Shown in pieces: positions 54,101-64,000 of a stretch of 64,000 nucleotides of DNA. This stretch comes from Asterias amurensis (taxonomy: Eukaryota > Echinodermata > Asteroidea > Forcipulatida > Asteriidae). The stretch lies in assembly GCF_032118995.1 (NCBI RefSeq), contig NC_092660.1, positions 3,301,501-3,365,500 on the forward strand, in the 5' to 3' direction. The position numbers and the translations under genes were made by a program. Under the pieces are notes generated by a model. That model was not told where the DNA came from. It made no database searches and was given only the letters and a program-made list of their open reading frames with translations. Position 1 is the first letter of the stretch, and every line of letters begins with the position of its first letter.

Positions 54101-57100
54101 GATTGTTATTAACTGCACTACCGCGGAGTGAGTTCTTCATTGGTCTCAATGAAGACCTAGTTGTGCGCGAGTTCTGCGTGTTGCGTACACGCTTCAACTG
54201 GTTGTCCTCAGTAATGGTGGCTAACACAAGCGGTCTATATAATTTTTTACAAATCATTCTAAAATATACACACAATACAGGAAAGCTTTATACATCAACG
54301 CCTTTTACTTACTGTCAAATTTGTCTTGGAGAGGTAGACAGTTATGGTCGGGGCCCGATCTCATAGAGCTTCTCAAGCAGAAAACAGTGCTTAAAACTAT
54401 TCTTGCTCAGCAGAAGGCAGGATACCAGCCACGGATTGTAAATGTGAAATGGTATTTTGGCAGGTAACGTTAATCTGATAAGCATAATATTTGGGGATAC
54501 TATGCTAATATTTTGTGTTTGAGCAGCTCTATGAAATTGGGCCAAATTTGAACTTGTATTCTAACGAAGAAAAAACCCCACACATTTCTCTCTTTTGTGC
54601 AACGTACCTGTTATTTCACACTGTGTGTCTCCCAACTTTGCATCTAAAGCTGAAACATAAATAGAGAAAGAAACTCAGATAAGAAATCCACGGCTATTAC
54701 CCACATTCTTCAGCAGAAGCAGGTTAGGGGGAGGGGTAGGTACGGAAGTAAAACAGGAAGTAAAAAGATCTTTGAGGAAAGCAGTTCATCAAACATCTCA
54801 TAAAATAGACAGCTGGAAAATTGTGTAAGAGTATTATATGCTTTGAAAATTGTTTTGCCAAACATTTTACAATTTTTTATTTCATCCCCAAAATGTCTTC
54901 TGTTACACACTGTTACAGTCAAATAAACAAATTAATTTCAAACATATTTCATATTTACCTTTGGTGCTCGCACTTTTGTAGTGGACCATATTGTTGGACA
55001 GAAACTGAATACAATAAGAAAAGAAGTGTTTTCTTTTGAGTTACAAGATAGCTAGGTAAACCAAATACTAATTAGTTTTGTTTTAATCCTGGAGAGGAAT
55101 CTTATTATTTATCACAGCAGACAAGCCGTACAATGGAAATTTATCATATTGTTCTTTAAGTCAAAAGATACATGGACAAAAAGACATATAGATAAGCAAT
55201 TAGTTATAATAGTGTCCTGCTCAAGGACAAAGTGTCACGACTGGGACTTACACCCACTTTCTGCTGAACTTAAAACACCAGAGCTTGAGTTTGGGGGTCT
55301 TATCCACTCGGCCACAACACTCAGCCACTCGGCCACAACACCCCTACACCCCACCACCCCATTGGGAAATATCAAGAATACACTAAACACTAAAACAAAA
55401 AAGATTTATTACTTTTAAATAGTTTTAAAGGCCTTAAATTTGGATAGTTCAATTCAAGAAATTGTAATACTTTTGTAAGGACTAACAGAAAGCCTGTCAA
55501 AAAAATTAAGTAGGTTACCCGAGTAACATGCCTGTGATATTTTTTCAAAGGACTCGGGAAATACTGAGTATACAGTGCTAACACACATCGGAGTATGGGT
55601 AAAAACCAAAAATTAATATTCTTTATCCCCGATGCAAATTTAACATCTATTATAGATCAAGACTTTCCACGGCCAAAGTTTGTTCTTTCCTTTGTTATCT
55701 CTCATAAAGGAAGATCATTTAAATTCAAACCAACAACCATGGGGCCAAACGGCTCCTCGATAGGATATATATACTTCTTGAGGGCCGCTAGACACCTGTT
55801 TAGTACCACAGGCAAATAGCCCAGGAGAACCAGGAGGAAGGGAGGTTTTCAACCGATAGCGATCCCCTTAAGATCAAAGACTTCATACAGATTAGGGGTG
55901 GTCTATGGCAGGGATAGGCTCTAGTGAAAACACTGATAGGCTTTCAACATCACATCGGCCATCTTGTCTTCGTTTTGTTTCTCTTATATTCAAAACACTG
56001 TGACTAAACTGAGGCTTGGTGACTGCATAGCAAAATAGTTCAATGTTGATCATACGATCAGAATTTGTACTGTAACAAAACAAAACCTTAGATCCTTACA
56101 ACATACCACAAATTCAAGTCCTGGAATTTCAAAGTCTGACGTCTTCTGCATTTGACTTGAACAAGGAATGGCAAGGAGATACCCAAGCTGAAAAACCAAA
56201 ACACCCAAAATATTTTATGCAATAGTTAGGTAATGCTGATTTAGTTTCAATCATAGAGAGATAAGCATTATTTTAAAATAAAGCTAACAACTAAGCAAAA
56301 TCCACCCAACATATGATATTCTTTGCAAAAGTTCAGCTGAGCCAAATCTGCCTTTAAATGTAAAACACAACAAGCTGTTTCCACTGAGAGAGGGCATTCA
56401 CTCAAATTGAGGTCAAACAACTCAGACTATCGGAACAACGCCCTCTAGCAGAGTGGTTAGTGAACCCGATCACGATAGAAGGGATGATTGTGAACGCCAC
56501 CATAATCATGCCCCAAGCCAAACGAGATAAAAACAGGTGTCATCTCTCTCACCTGTGGCAGGTAGATGACATTGCATTCTTCAATATCGGCGCTGAGTCT
56601 GTTGAGTTCTTCCTGAGCCACTTGGGTCATTAGGTCTGGTAAGCCGTTATAGGTTCGCTTTCCTTGGAAGCAAAAACATTAAGACACGAAATCTATGACT
56701 GCCTGGTAGAAGACGTTCAGAGGGAGCAAATTCATAGAGCTGCTTAAATGCTTAGCAGAATAAGGAAACCAGTCAGAGTAACTCATTAAATGTATGATTT
56801 GTGACTGGTATACTGCACCTTTATGCTTAGCAGAAAATTGTTAAGTACTTTTTTCCTGCCCAAGCATCTCTACCTGAAACTTATTTTGGTGCTTAGATTT
56901 TTATCTATGTAACTCATTGTAGGCCCACTTACTTCTGCATCTCTCCTGTAGGAGTGTATATTACACAGAAATGGCAAGTAACAAATTGCCACAATTTTAG
57001 TTATTAGTTTGCATAGAGCTGTTTAAGCCAACAAATTGGCTTACTCAGTTTCTGCTTAGCCAAAAATAGCAGGAAACAAGTAAAATATTGTACAGTTGAA

Positions 57101-60100
57101 ATGGCATTTTGGTTAGCAGCCTGTATCTGATAGGCACTAGTATTTTTTGCTTAGCTAACTTGAATTTGTGTGCTTTAAGCAGCTCTATGAAATTAGGCCC
57201 TGCTGGTAGCAAGTGTGCTTGGCAGAAGACTGTAAGCCAGTGTGCCTGACAAAAGGGTGATAAATGAAAACAATTTGCAGAGTTCTTGAATAATACAACT
57301 TAGCTTACTGTGATCTAAATCAGGATCTACGTTGGGTTTAACAACAAAACGCCCCTGAGATGCGGACTCTTCAAAATCAGCCTGCAGATAAAAGAACAAT
57401 TATTTGATAGGATATTGTTGTTATTATTATTATGTTTATATATTTCTGGAAATGAAATTAAAGCCATTGGACCCTTTCGGTACAGAAAAAAAAAAAAAAG
57501 TTCACAGATTTACAAATAATTTACAGGGTTTACAGAAGGTAATGGTGAAAAACTTCTCTTGAAATATTAATCCATGAAATGCTTTACTTTTTGAGAAAAC
57601 GGTAAAACAATATAAATTCTCGTTAACGAGAATTACGGATTTGTTATAAACACATGTCATGACACGGCGAAACGCGCGAAAACAGGAGTGGGTTTTCCCG
57701 TTATTTTCTCCCGACTCCGATGTCCGATTGAGCCTAAATTTCCACAGGATTATTATTTCATATATAAGTTGTGATACACGAAGTGTGGGACTTGGACAAT
57801 ACTGTTTACCGAAAGTGTATAATGGCTTTAAGGAAAATTAATTTCTGTAGCTTGCAAGCCTGAGGAAACCTGTAAACAAGGGTGCTTGTTATAAGAACCT
57901 CCAGCCCTGGGGTTACCCCTACTCCTCCGAGATAAGTGTTCTGGGCTCTTTTATGTGCACTACCTTCCTAGTACACGAGACCTACGGCTCATTGTAACAT
58001 CCGAAGGACAAAGCATTTATAGTAGAAGTATCTTACTCAAGGACATGACTGCCATGACCGGTATTCGAACCCACACTCTACTGATCAGAAACACCAGAGC
58101 TCGAGTCAGGTGCTCCTAAATGCTCAGACAGGACATGCCACTTTTGGTCAACACACACATGTAGAGTGTCATGGCCGAGTGGTAAAGAGCATCGAATTCA
58201 AGTTCTGGTGGTTAAGTCAGCAGAGTGTGGGTTCGAATCCCGGTTGTGACACTTGTGTCCTTGAGCAAGATACTTTACTATAATTGCTTCTCTACACCCA
58301 GGGCAGGGGTATAAATGGGTACCTGTATACTCCCAAGGGAGCTGAGAAAGACTATAAAGGATTGTTATTGGCCCAATGACAAGGGCACTAATGTTAAGCG
58401 CATTGAAACAGTTATTGTAATATGCACTATATAAGAATTTGTTTGCTGTTTGTTAATGGCATTCTTGTGTTTTAATGGTAGTTCCCAATAGACGCCATCT
58501 TTATGGGCCACTTGGGTTTTGACTTTGAGCCTTATTTAGTGTTCTAATTGTTCAAAGCGGCCACGTGGGCCATGTGGTTTACCCAGTTCCACAAACCATG
58601 CAAGGGATGTATTCAAACTGCTTCATAAAGTACTTGGTTTTACGTGTAACAGTGCATGAAAACAATTATTTATTTTATTGTAAAGATGACCGAATTCACT
58701 CTGTGTGATGTCAAGTGGAAACTATCTACAGTTTTTAGTGCAATATACTAATTCAGTAACTGCGATTTTATTTGGTAAAATTAGGTAACTTTGATTTCCT
58801 TGTATTTTGTTAAGTACTGAACTATGTTTTTCAAGTATAAATGTAAACATGTACAACGAACAATGTATACTTTAACTTCTTCGTTAGTAATCAAGAGTTT
58901 AGAATGAACCTTACAATTTTGTTGATGACGCTTGCAATGTAGTGAAGATCCTCACTGAATCCATGGGAGATCTGGTGGGAAAAAAATATCATTAAAATAA
59001 GTCAAATATAAAAATGTAGTAATGCTTATTCTTCAAACTCCATTTATTCGGTGCCTTTTCAAAAACATGAAAAGTGTTCCATTTTAAAATATATTAATCC
59101 TTTGAGGTCACATGCCGTTTGAGCATGGGCCAAATTATATGGCCTAAAATTAATGTCATGTACATGTTTCTAACGTCATTATACAAAGCAAGTTTTATAT
59201 CAATAATAATTCGGGATGCTAATTATCCTTACTTGCAGCTAGAAAGCTGAAATGTAAAGGGCAAAGCTTCAAGGTGGTTGAGTCGCAAGCACGTGAATGA
59301 GCCATAGGCAGCCAGCCACATCAACCCATGTACCACGCAGCAGTCAGAGATTGACAATGTGTTTTGTTTCCAAAGGGAGGAAAACCAAAGGGCCCAGAGA
59401 ATAACCCTAAGGGCACAGGGGAAAACTAACGCCTACTCTACTGTACAGATACTGTATTAAAGCCATTGGACACATTCGGTAAACAGTGTTTTCCAAAAGC
59501 CCACACTTCGTGTATCACAACTTATATATGAAATAATAAACCTGTGAAAATTTAGGCTCAACCGGGAAAACCCACCCTTGTTTCCGCACGTTTCGTCGTG
59601 TCATGACAAGTGTTTAAAATAAATCCGTAATTCTCGATATCGAGAATTGATAATTGTTTTAATGTTTTCTCAAAAAGTAAAGCATTTCATGGAGTAATAT
59701 TTCAAGAGAAGTCTTTCACCATTACCTTCTGTAAACCCTGAAGGATATTTGTAAATCTGTGATCTTTTGTTTGTTTGTTCTGTTCCGAAAGTGTCCAATG
59801 GCTTTAATGTGAAACTTAGTAAATCTAAAATAATTAATTTCATAACTCAAAAGCATTTTCTAATAACAGGAACCTGATAATTCTGAGGACACTTGGAGAC
59901 TTTTGCATCTTGCAATCAGGGAGATTTTGTCCAACAAGCAGGGAGATTTACATTCGTCATAATACGCAAAATGTTTCCATAATCAGGGATACTTTCAAAA
60001 TTGTTCATCCGAAACATGGTAAGATCGGTTTATTTTCAGGGAACTTTCTGCAGAATCAGGGAGCTAGCTGGCAGCTCTGGAAGATTACGCCAAACTTAAC

Positions 60101-63050
60101 ATGCTTTAGGATAAGGATAAAACTAATTACCTTTTTGAAGATCTCTATCTTGGCCCTTTGAGCTCGGCAAATATCTCCAATGTTGATGGCATTGTAGGCA
60201 GTCTGAAATAAACAAAGAAGCGTTTACCACTTTACGTATTGGAACAAGTTGTCATCATTTGAATATATCCAATTTTGTTGAGATACACCTAGTGAGAAGA
60301 CTGGTCTTTGACAATTACCAATAGTGTCCAGTGTCTTTAAAAGCCATGTTTTGGTGTGGGGCAACATGACTAGTCTAAACAAACAATAGACCCTTTGCAT
60401 AGCGAGAAACGCAACAGGGACACTGAGGTCACGCACAATAACGCACAAAGAACAGCTATCGTCACATAATTTGCCATCTTTGGCATCAGTGAGGGTGCTT
60501 TTTGAGAATGTGACATCATATGCAAGGAGTCTGTTCCTCGTTATAAATCTTCTGACCTTGTACAAAGCTTGCCAGTTACTGACAGATGCCTGGGCCTGTC
60601 TCATTTGCTTCAGGATTAGCTGCAATAAAATAAAATATATAAAAAATAAAATAATAATCCGTTTTTATATAGTGCTGTTTACGCCCGAGGGGTGTCTCAA
60701 AGCGCTTCCGACATTATTACCCCTTGTCACTGGGCCTTGGGGAGTACACAACCTGTGCGACAATTAATGTTGCTATACTCGGCTAAACCACGTACAAGAA
60801 CCATCTCTGCCCTCACAGGTACCCGTTTACCCCTGGGTGGAGAGAAGCAATTATAGAAAAGTGTCTTGCTCAGGGACACAAGTGTCAGGACCGGGATTTG
60901 AACCCACACTCTGCCGAACAGTAATACCAGAGCTTGAGTTCGGTGCTCTTATCCACTCAGCCAGGACACCCCAATAACCGTAAAATACAGCTTCTCTTTC
61001 ATTTCTAAAGAGTGTGAGTGCAAACGCACTTCTCCATCTTCTCAGCCTCCTCCAAGGAATGCAAAAAATAAATTCTTCAGATTTTATTAAATTTGTTTAT
61101 TTAAAAGAACATAAAAGACTTTTATTGTATCTTGCTTAATAATTTTGCCTATAAATCACAGGCCTGGAATTACAAGACAGCCACGACGGCCATGTGGCCA
61201 TGATGCCCCTCGAAAAAATACAATTTTTACGGCCGCTAAATGGTTGCAACCGCTAAATGATTAATGATGATGATGAAAAGAACTTACCCCAACATTCCTG
61301 ATATGTTTCAAGCATTCGTTGAGTGTGGATGTAACTTCAGTATTAGTTGAGGCCATAAAGAATGATATCGCATCTTGCCGTTGCCTCAGTGTTGCTATAT
61401 TGCAAGATGGACGCATAAACCACACCCTGCATGAATGAACATCGGTGTAAGGGTTAATAATAATAATAATAATAACAATAATAATGAAACCTTATAAATC
61501 GCACAAATCCATAAAAGTGCTCATGGCACTAAAACACAAACAATAACAGTGCCTGCATCGCCCGTAACAAGAACTACCTTCACCAAGACTAGCGCGTATA
61601 GTATCCGAAAACAACCGGTTATAAACAGAACTCCAGCTGGTCATTATCAACCGTTTAAACACCCCCACGTGACGCGCATTCCACAAATAGGAATAGCGAA
61701 AATGTCAGAGGTATTGTACTTGTTGTAGGCCCTCATTAGGTGTTATTAGAAAACAACTTTTATTCTTAGTTATTTGATGGGCGATTAAACCCAGCTTTGA
61801 GTTTTGGTAGAAAATGCCTGGCTTTGGCACAGAGCGTGACAATGAGTTGCTAGTGGCAAGGTAAGCTGAATACAGTCAAATGAATTATAACATTCAACAG
61901 GTTATTGTTGAAATAGTGACATTTAGTTTGCTAGTAGCAAAGTAAGTTGAATACAGTCAAATGAATTGAAACATTCAACAGGTAATTGTAAAAAAAATTA
62001 CAAAAGTTCAACAATAATAATAATCATCAACAGTAATAAAAACAAATTCAACAGCAAAATAATGCAGAAACACAAATACAAATACAAATACAAATTGAAT
62101 TAATATTTGAATTAATAATTGAATTAATAAAAGAATTACTAACAAACACATATTGTAAAAACCGATAGTTAACAAATATTGCCCAATGAAGATCAATTTT
62201 CAACCAAATTTGTTTAATATTTAACTGGAATTCAAACAAACAAGTTGGACCACTGCCAATAACTCCTACCTCATCTGCTTGCTCCCTATAACCGATTTGG
62301 TTTTATTTAAAATACCTACAAACAAATTCAATGACAAATATTTGATTTGAAAAGAATTATACAAGACAAAATTAAGGATGACACATGACGCGTGTTCCAC
62401 CAATCAAATGACAAGGATATGTGTGTGCAGTTTAGATGGACTGCACTTGACGTCATTGACCGCCATCTTTAATGACAATGTAAAAGCACGACTCTCAGCC
62501 AATGATAGCCTGTCATGTGTGCAGACAATGCAAGGGGTTTGTATCATGTGGAGTATTTACAGCAGAGGTATAATATTTATATAACATGTCAAAGAAATCG
62601 TTGCGGTAACTACTGCTAAAATACATGATTCGAACTGCCTCTAGCTACTTGGCTATCTCGATGGTCTGGTTAGTAAGACACCTGCTCCAGATTGGCAAAG
62701 GTCGTGGGTTCGAATCCCACCCGAGTAATATGCCTGTGAGGTTTTTCACAGAACTCAGGAAAGTACTGAGTATACAGTTCTTATACATGTACACATCAGT
62801 GTTGGGGTAAAACCAAATAATATGTCAAAGGAAGTTTTCAGAATGGAATTTACCAAAGAGACTGAGTCCTTCTTTAGCTCCACTGCCCCAAATAATATGT
62901 TAAAGAAAGTTTTCAGAATGGAATTTACCAAATAGACTGAGTCCTTCTTTAGCTCCACTGCCCCCAGACTTGTAAGCAGATGGATGTCTCTCTTTCTGGA
63001 ATATCTGCAGCGCCATGTAGGTGTTATCATCTATGGACATAATGCTGTCT
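48156..63050 (-). CDS. MSH5: MSH5 (meiotic MutS homolog 5), 3' 17 exons, 5' part outside window
   Basis: Exons: 63050-62929, 62315-62270, 61426-61288, 60619-60557, 60202-60131, 58971-58915, 57381-57309, 56662-56553, 56187-56107, 55004-54959, 54649-54608, 53809-53713, 53166-52950, 51478-51329, 49594-49376, 48756-48619, 48326-48156 (TGA). They encode 613 aa; roughly the first 240 residues of the family are absent and should lie past 64000. MSH5 pairs with MSH4 to stabilise meiotic recombination intermediates. Seen: connector/core ([33 protein letters not shown]), lever and clamp helices, [18 protein letters not shown], Walker [51 protein letters not shown], Walker [21 protein letters not shown]-terminal [20 protein letters not shown]. 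The 46- and 42-bp microexons were confirmed only by phase and family match. The 63050 exon carries a duplicated donor. Confidence 0.93.
48808..49052 (-). mobile_element. MITE family A, internally deleted
   Basis: TTAAAGACACTAGACACTAT to TAGTGTCCACTGCCTTTAA, about 245 bp; the middle of the family is missing. MSH5 intron. Confidence 0.6.
49170..49330 (+). mobile_element. MITE family A, 3' part
   Basis: From TTTCATTATTATCTCACAAC to TAGTGTCCAGGGTCTTTA, in the same MSH5 intron as the previous copy. Confidence 0.55.
50219..50475 (-). mobile_element. CR1/L2-like LINE 3' end, 5'-truncated
   Basis: The minus strand reads [20 protein letters not shown] then [20 protein letters not shown] and a stop, the usual C-terminus of a CR1/L2 ORF2. 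The tail is GGCGCTTTATAAATATTTCG followed by a GTAT microsatellite. It lies in an MSH5 intron (51328-49595). Confidence 0.75.
51210..51328. mobile_element. MITE family G, touching an MSH5 donor
   Basis: AGGCTGTGTCCTTATTAGCC to AATTCAAACACGGCCTTA; its right end supplies the bases of the MSH5 splice donor side at 51328-51322 (GTAAGGC on the minus strand). Confidence 0.6.
51640..52016 (-). mobile_element. MITE family A variant, full copy
   Basis: The right end reads AACGTGTACCTTCCCTTTAA, matching the AAGGGAAGGTACACG subfamily; the left end is TTAAAGCCACTGTACATATT. The two ends are of different subtypes. MSH5 intron 52949-51479. Confidence 0.65.
52838..52928 (+). mobile_element. MITE family C, short deleted copy
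   Basis: CAATTTCATAGAGGTGT to ACAGCTCTATGAAATTGTGC; only about 90 bp, ending 20 bases from an MSH5 donor (52950). Confidence 0.55.
53233..53374. mobile_element. MITE family G
   Basis: AGGCCGTATCCGAATTGGCT to CACTAATTCGGAAACGACCT, with GGATGCCCTTAGCAACACCC centre. It lies close to MSH5 exon 53166-52950. Confidence 0.65.
53912..54150 (+). mobile_element. Repeat family F (ACACCATGTG)
   Basis: GGTAACACCATGTGCATATT, ACTTGCCAGGTAGAGTTTG, CTGTCCTGCTTTTTAACTAC, ACTACTTTAGCTTGTAGG, CTACCGCGGAGTGAGTTC. MSH5 intron. Confidence 0.6.
54346..54543 (+). mobile_element. MITE family C, full copy
   Basis: GGGCCCGATCTCATAGAGCT to AGCTCTATGAAATTGGGCC, about 65 bases past MSH5 exon 54649-54608 in transcript order. 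Confidence 0.65.
55205..55350 (-). mobile_element. tRNA-derived SINE (family 1), head fragment
   Basis: Minus-strand head with GTGGCCGAGTGG present twice in tandem at 55305-55345, a short duplication of the A-box region. The body is cut after about 145 bases. Confidence 0.6.
55515..55655 (+). mobile_element. SINE family 2, headless copy
   Basis: Begins at ACCCGAGTAACATGCC and has the same 3' body (GGACTCGGGAAATACTGAG; TTAATATTCTTTATCCCCGA). The tRNA part is missing. Confidence 0.65.
56726..56885 (+). mobile_element. MITE family C, 5' part
   Basis: AGCAAATTCATAGAGCTGCT and the TGCTTAGCAGAATAAG interior; the right end has decayed. Confidence 0.45.
57008..57202 (+). mobile_element. MITE family C
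   Basis: GCATAGAGCTGTTTAAGCCA to GCAGCTCTATGAAATTAGGC. MSH5 intron. Confidence 0.6.
57459..57833 (+). mobile_element. MITE family B, full copy
   Basis: TTAAAGCCATTGGACCCTTT to GAAAGTGTATAATGGCTTTAA-type end; MSH5 intron. Confidence 0.7.
57865..58140 (-). mobile_element. tRNA-derived SINE (family 1), diverged
   Basis: Minus-strand GTGGGTTCGAATACCGG B box and GACATGACTGCC body; the A box is diverged. It lies back to back with the plus-strand copy at 58166, in MSH5 intron 58914-57382. Confidence 0.6.
58166..58450 (+). mobile_element. tRNA-derived SINE (family 1), full length
   Basis: TGTCATGGCCGAGTGGTAAA (A box), GGTTCGAATCCCGG (B box), CACTTGTGTCCTTGAGCAAG, TATAAATGGGTACCTG, and 3' end ATGCACTATATAAGAATTTG. 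The 3' end matches the LINE tail at 4110-4125. Confidence 0.8.
59456..59807 (-). mobile_element. MITE family B, slightly deleted copy
   Basis: TTAAAGCCATTGGACACATT to AAAGTGTCCAATGGCTTTAA; the interior lacks about 20 bases relative to the other copies. MSH5 intron. Confidence 0.65.
60270..60342 (+). mobile_element. MITE family A, 3' end
   Basis: TTGTTGAGATACACCTAGTG to GTGTCCAGTGTCTTTAA only. Confidence 0.5.
60648..60972 (-). mobile_element. tRNA-derived SINE (family 1), full length
   Basis: The minus-strand head at about 60965 reads GGCTGAGTGGATAAGAGCAC, then GGGTTCAAATCCCGG and the usual body with CACCCAGGGGTAAACGGGTA. The tail CACTATATAAAAACGG ends in an ATTATTATTTTAT run. It sits just upstream of an MSH5 exon acceptor (60619). 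Confidence 0.75.
61455..61690 (-). mobile_element. SINE/LINE-like tail segment
   Basis: An (ATT)n run at 61455-61485 followed on the minus strand by GCGATTTATAAGGTTTC, the same kind of tail as the SINEs, but no tRNA head is visible. Confidence 0.4.
61836..61995. repeat. 80-bp direct repeat, two copies
   Basis: GTGACAATGAGTTGCTAGTG... and GTGACATTTAGTTTGCTAGT..., both containing GAATACAGTCAAATGAATT. MSH5 intron. Confidence 0.65.
62648..62812 (+). mobile_element. SINE family 2
   Basis: GATGGTCTGGTTAGTAAGAC and GGGTTCGAATCCCACC boxes followed by CCGAGTAATATGCCTGTGAG and GAGTATACAGTTC. It abuts the 75-bp duplication at the MSH5 exon. Confidence 0.7.
62813..62962. repeat. 75-bp tandem duplication over MSH5 exon end and donor
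   Basis: Two units (about 62813-62887 and 62888-62962), each containing the exon end AAAGAAGGACTCAGTCT on the minus strand and a TTTG|GTAAATTCC donor. Spacing of 75 is confirmed by the repeated frame in the opposite reading. Confidence 0.8.
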
Positions 63051-63153
63051 CTACATGTTAACAAAACAAATAAATCTGTCAAACAATCTGCACTAACTAG
63101 CCCCTCTAATTAGACATGCTTAGTCACAAGTTACTGCTTAAATTTGAACTACT

Positions 63154-63535
63154 TAAAGGTAGTGGACACTATTTGTATTACTCAAAATAATTATTAGCAT
63201 AAAACCTTACTTGGTAACGAGTAATGGGGAGCTGTTGGTAGTATAAAACAGTGTGAGAAACGGCTCCCTCTGAAGTAATGTTGTTTTCGAGAAAGAAGTA
63301 ATTTTCCACGAACTTGATATTGAGACCTCAGAATTAGATTTTGAGGTCTCGAAATCAAGCATCTGAAAGCACACAACTTTGTCTTACAAGGGTGTTTTTT
63401 CTTCCATTATTATCTCGCAACTTCGACGACCAAAAGTTTTAATTTTCACAGGTTTGTGATTTTGTGCATATGTTGAGATACACCAAGTGAGAAGACTGGT
63501 CTTTGACAATTACCAACAGTGTCCAGTGTCTTTAA
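63154..63535 (+). mobile_element. MITE family A, full copy
   Basis: TTAAAGGTAGTGGACACTAT to CAGTGTCCAGTGTCTTTAA, upstream of the first MSH5 exon in the window. Confidence 0.7.
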
Positions 63536-63556
63536 GACTAAAGAGACAGTTACTAT

Positions 63557-63699
63557 GTCACATTGGTTCAGGGCAAGCTTTTACCTTGATACGATACAGA
63601 TGGCAAACATCCTTACACACCTCTGGATGAATTTGTACGGCACAGGATTTGCCCATCCAGAGGTTGCTGTACAAAAACCTGCCCTGAACCATTTGACAC
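63557..63699. repeat. Imperfect hairpin of about 140 bp near MSH5
   Basis: GTCACATTGGTTCAGGGCA and inverse GCCCTGAACCATTTGACAC, with an inner pair CCTCTGGATG / CATCCAGAGG at 63620-63629 and 63654-63663. Confidence 0.5.
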
Positions 63700-64000
63700 A
63701 GTGGCAGGAATTCAAATTTAAGTGGTAACTTGTGTCTAAGAAAGTCCATTCCACCCAACTTTACTCGAATCTAACTAACTTGGATGTGCAAGTCTTGCAC
63801 TTGAGGGAGGGGGCCCATTTAAGTGCCCCCAGTTCATTTTCTTTACGTGTGGTTAAGGCAATGTACCTGTGACCAAAGTGGTCCTCAAATAAGTTTGAAT
63901 AGAATCAAACTTGAAACGGTTAATTGCGGCATTCAAAATAAGAGATAATTCACAGAACTCACAATGAAAACATCTTGAGTGAGAGAATTGGAACCCGAAT

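Noticed and set aside
55595-55819. 74-aa frame [18 protein letters not shown]
   Set aside because: Starts in the 3' body of SINE family 2; the same peptide appears from the copy near 46840.
58166-58250. Possible tRNA-Ser/Leu gene
   Set aside because: Same reasoning: head of a dispersed SINE with conserved non-tRNA body.
63558-63758. 66-aa minus-strand frame upstream of the first MSH5 exon, tested as a further MSH5 exon
   Set aside because: No match to the expected MSH5 segment, and it is formed by an inverted repeat at 63557-63699.

Overview
This is a eukaryotic, animal nuclear window. Genes are split by GT-AG introns (and one apparent AT-AC intron), intergenic DNA is AT-leaning, and both introns and spacers are packed with short inverted-repeat transposons (MITEs), tRNA-derived SINEs and 5'-truncated LINE pieces. 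The gene content (TTC4, MSH5, a GT10 fucosyltransferase, HNMT-fold methyltransferases, a THAP zinc-finger exon) fits a marine deuterostome invertebrate. An echinoderm is my best guess, but the phylum is inference from gene set and repeat style, not proof.

Layout: 1-2,887 AT-rich spacer with MITE copies. 2,888-12,243 (minus) a complete ten-exon TTC4 co-chaperone gene; intron 4 has the sequence hallmarks of a U12-type AT-AC intron. 12,244-15,281 repeat-filled spacer. 15,282-16,652 (minus) an alpha-1,3-fucosyltransferase (GT10) with nearly all coding sequence in one exon. 16,653-24,319 gene-poor, with a nested foldback transposon carrying a 9-bp target duplication. 24,320-27,230 (minus) a protein kinase with a long disordered basic N-terminus, plus a probable 5' UTR exon ending at 29,109. 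30,629-31,129 (minus) a weak two-exon candidate gene.

32,033-34,228 (minus) and 42,809-46,575 (plus) are two HNMT-like methyltransferase paralogs, head to head about 8.6 kb apart. They have the same three-exon structure and intron phases, and both conceptual proteins are 297 aa. By eye, the histamine-contacting residues of human HNMT are replaced in both. Between them lies a decayed THAP-domain exon (41,764-42,096). 48,156-63,050 (minus) holds the last 17 exons of the meiotic MutS homolog MSH5; its 5' exons lie beyond the right edge. The first MSH5 exon in the window has a 75-bp tandem duplication that copies its splice donor.

Exon boundaries were joined by hand. For each gene the exon lengths and phases sum to an open frame, which is strong internal support. 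The genes show no operon-like or pathway link; the only evident local relationship is the duplicated HNMT-like pair. Much of the remaining sequence resolves into recurrent repeat families: at least three families of MITEs with TTAA-type ends, a family ending GGGCCCAATTTCATAGAGCTG, a family of about 140 bp rich in CTACGG, an ACACCATGTG family, and tRNA-derived SINEs that share their 3' tail with a CR1/L2-like LINE present in the window. I saw no RNA genes outside SINE heads, no CRISPR and no virus-like elements.
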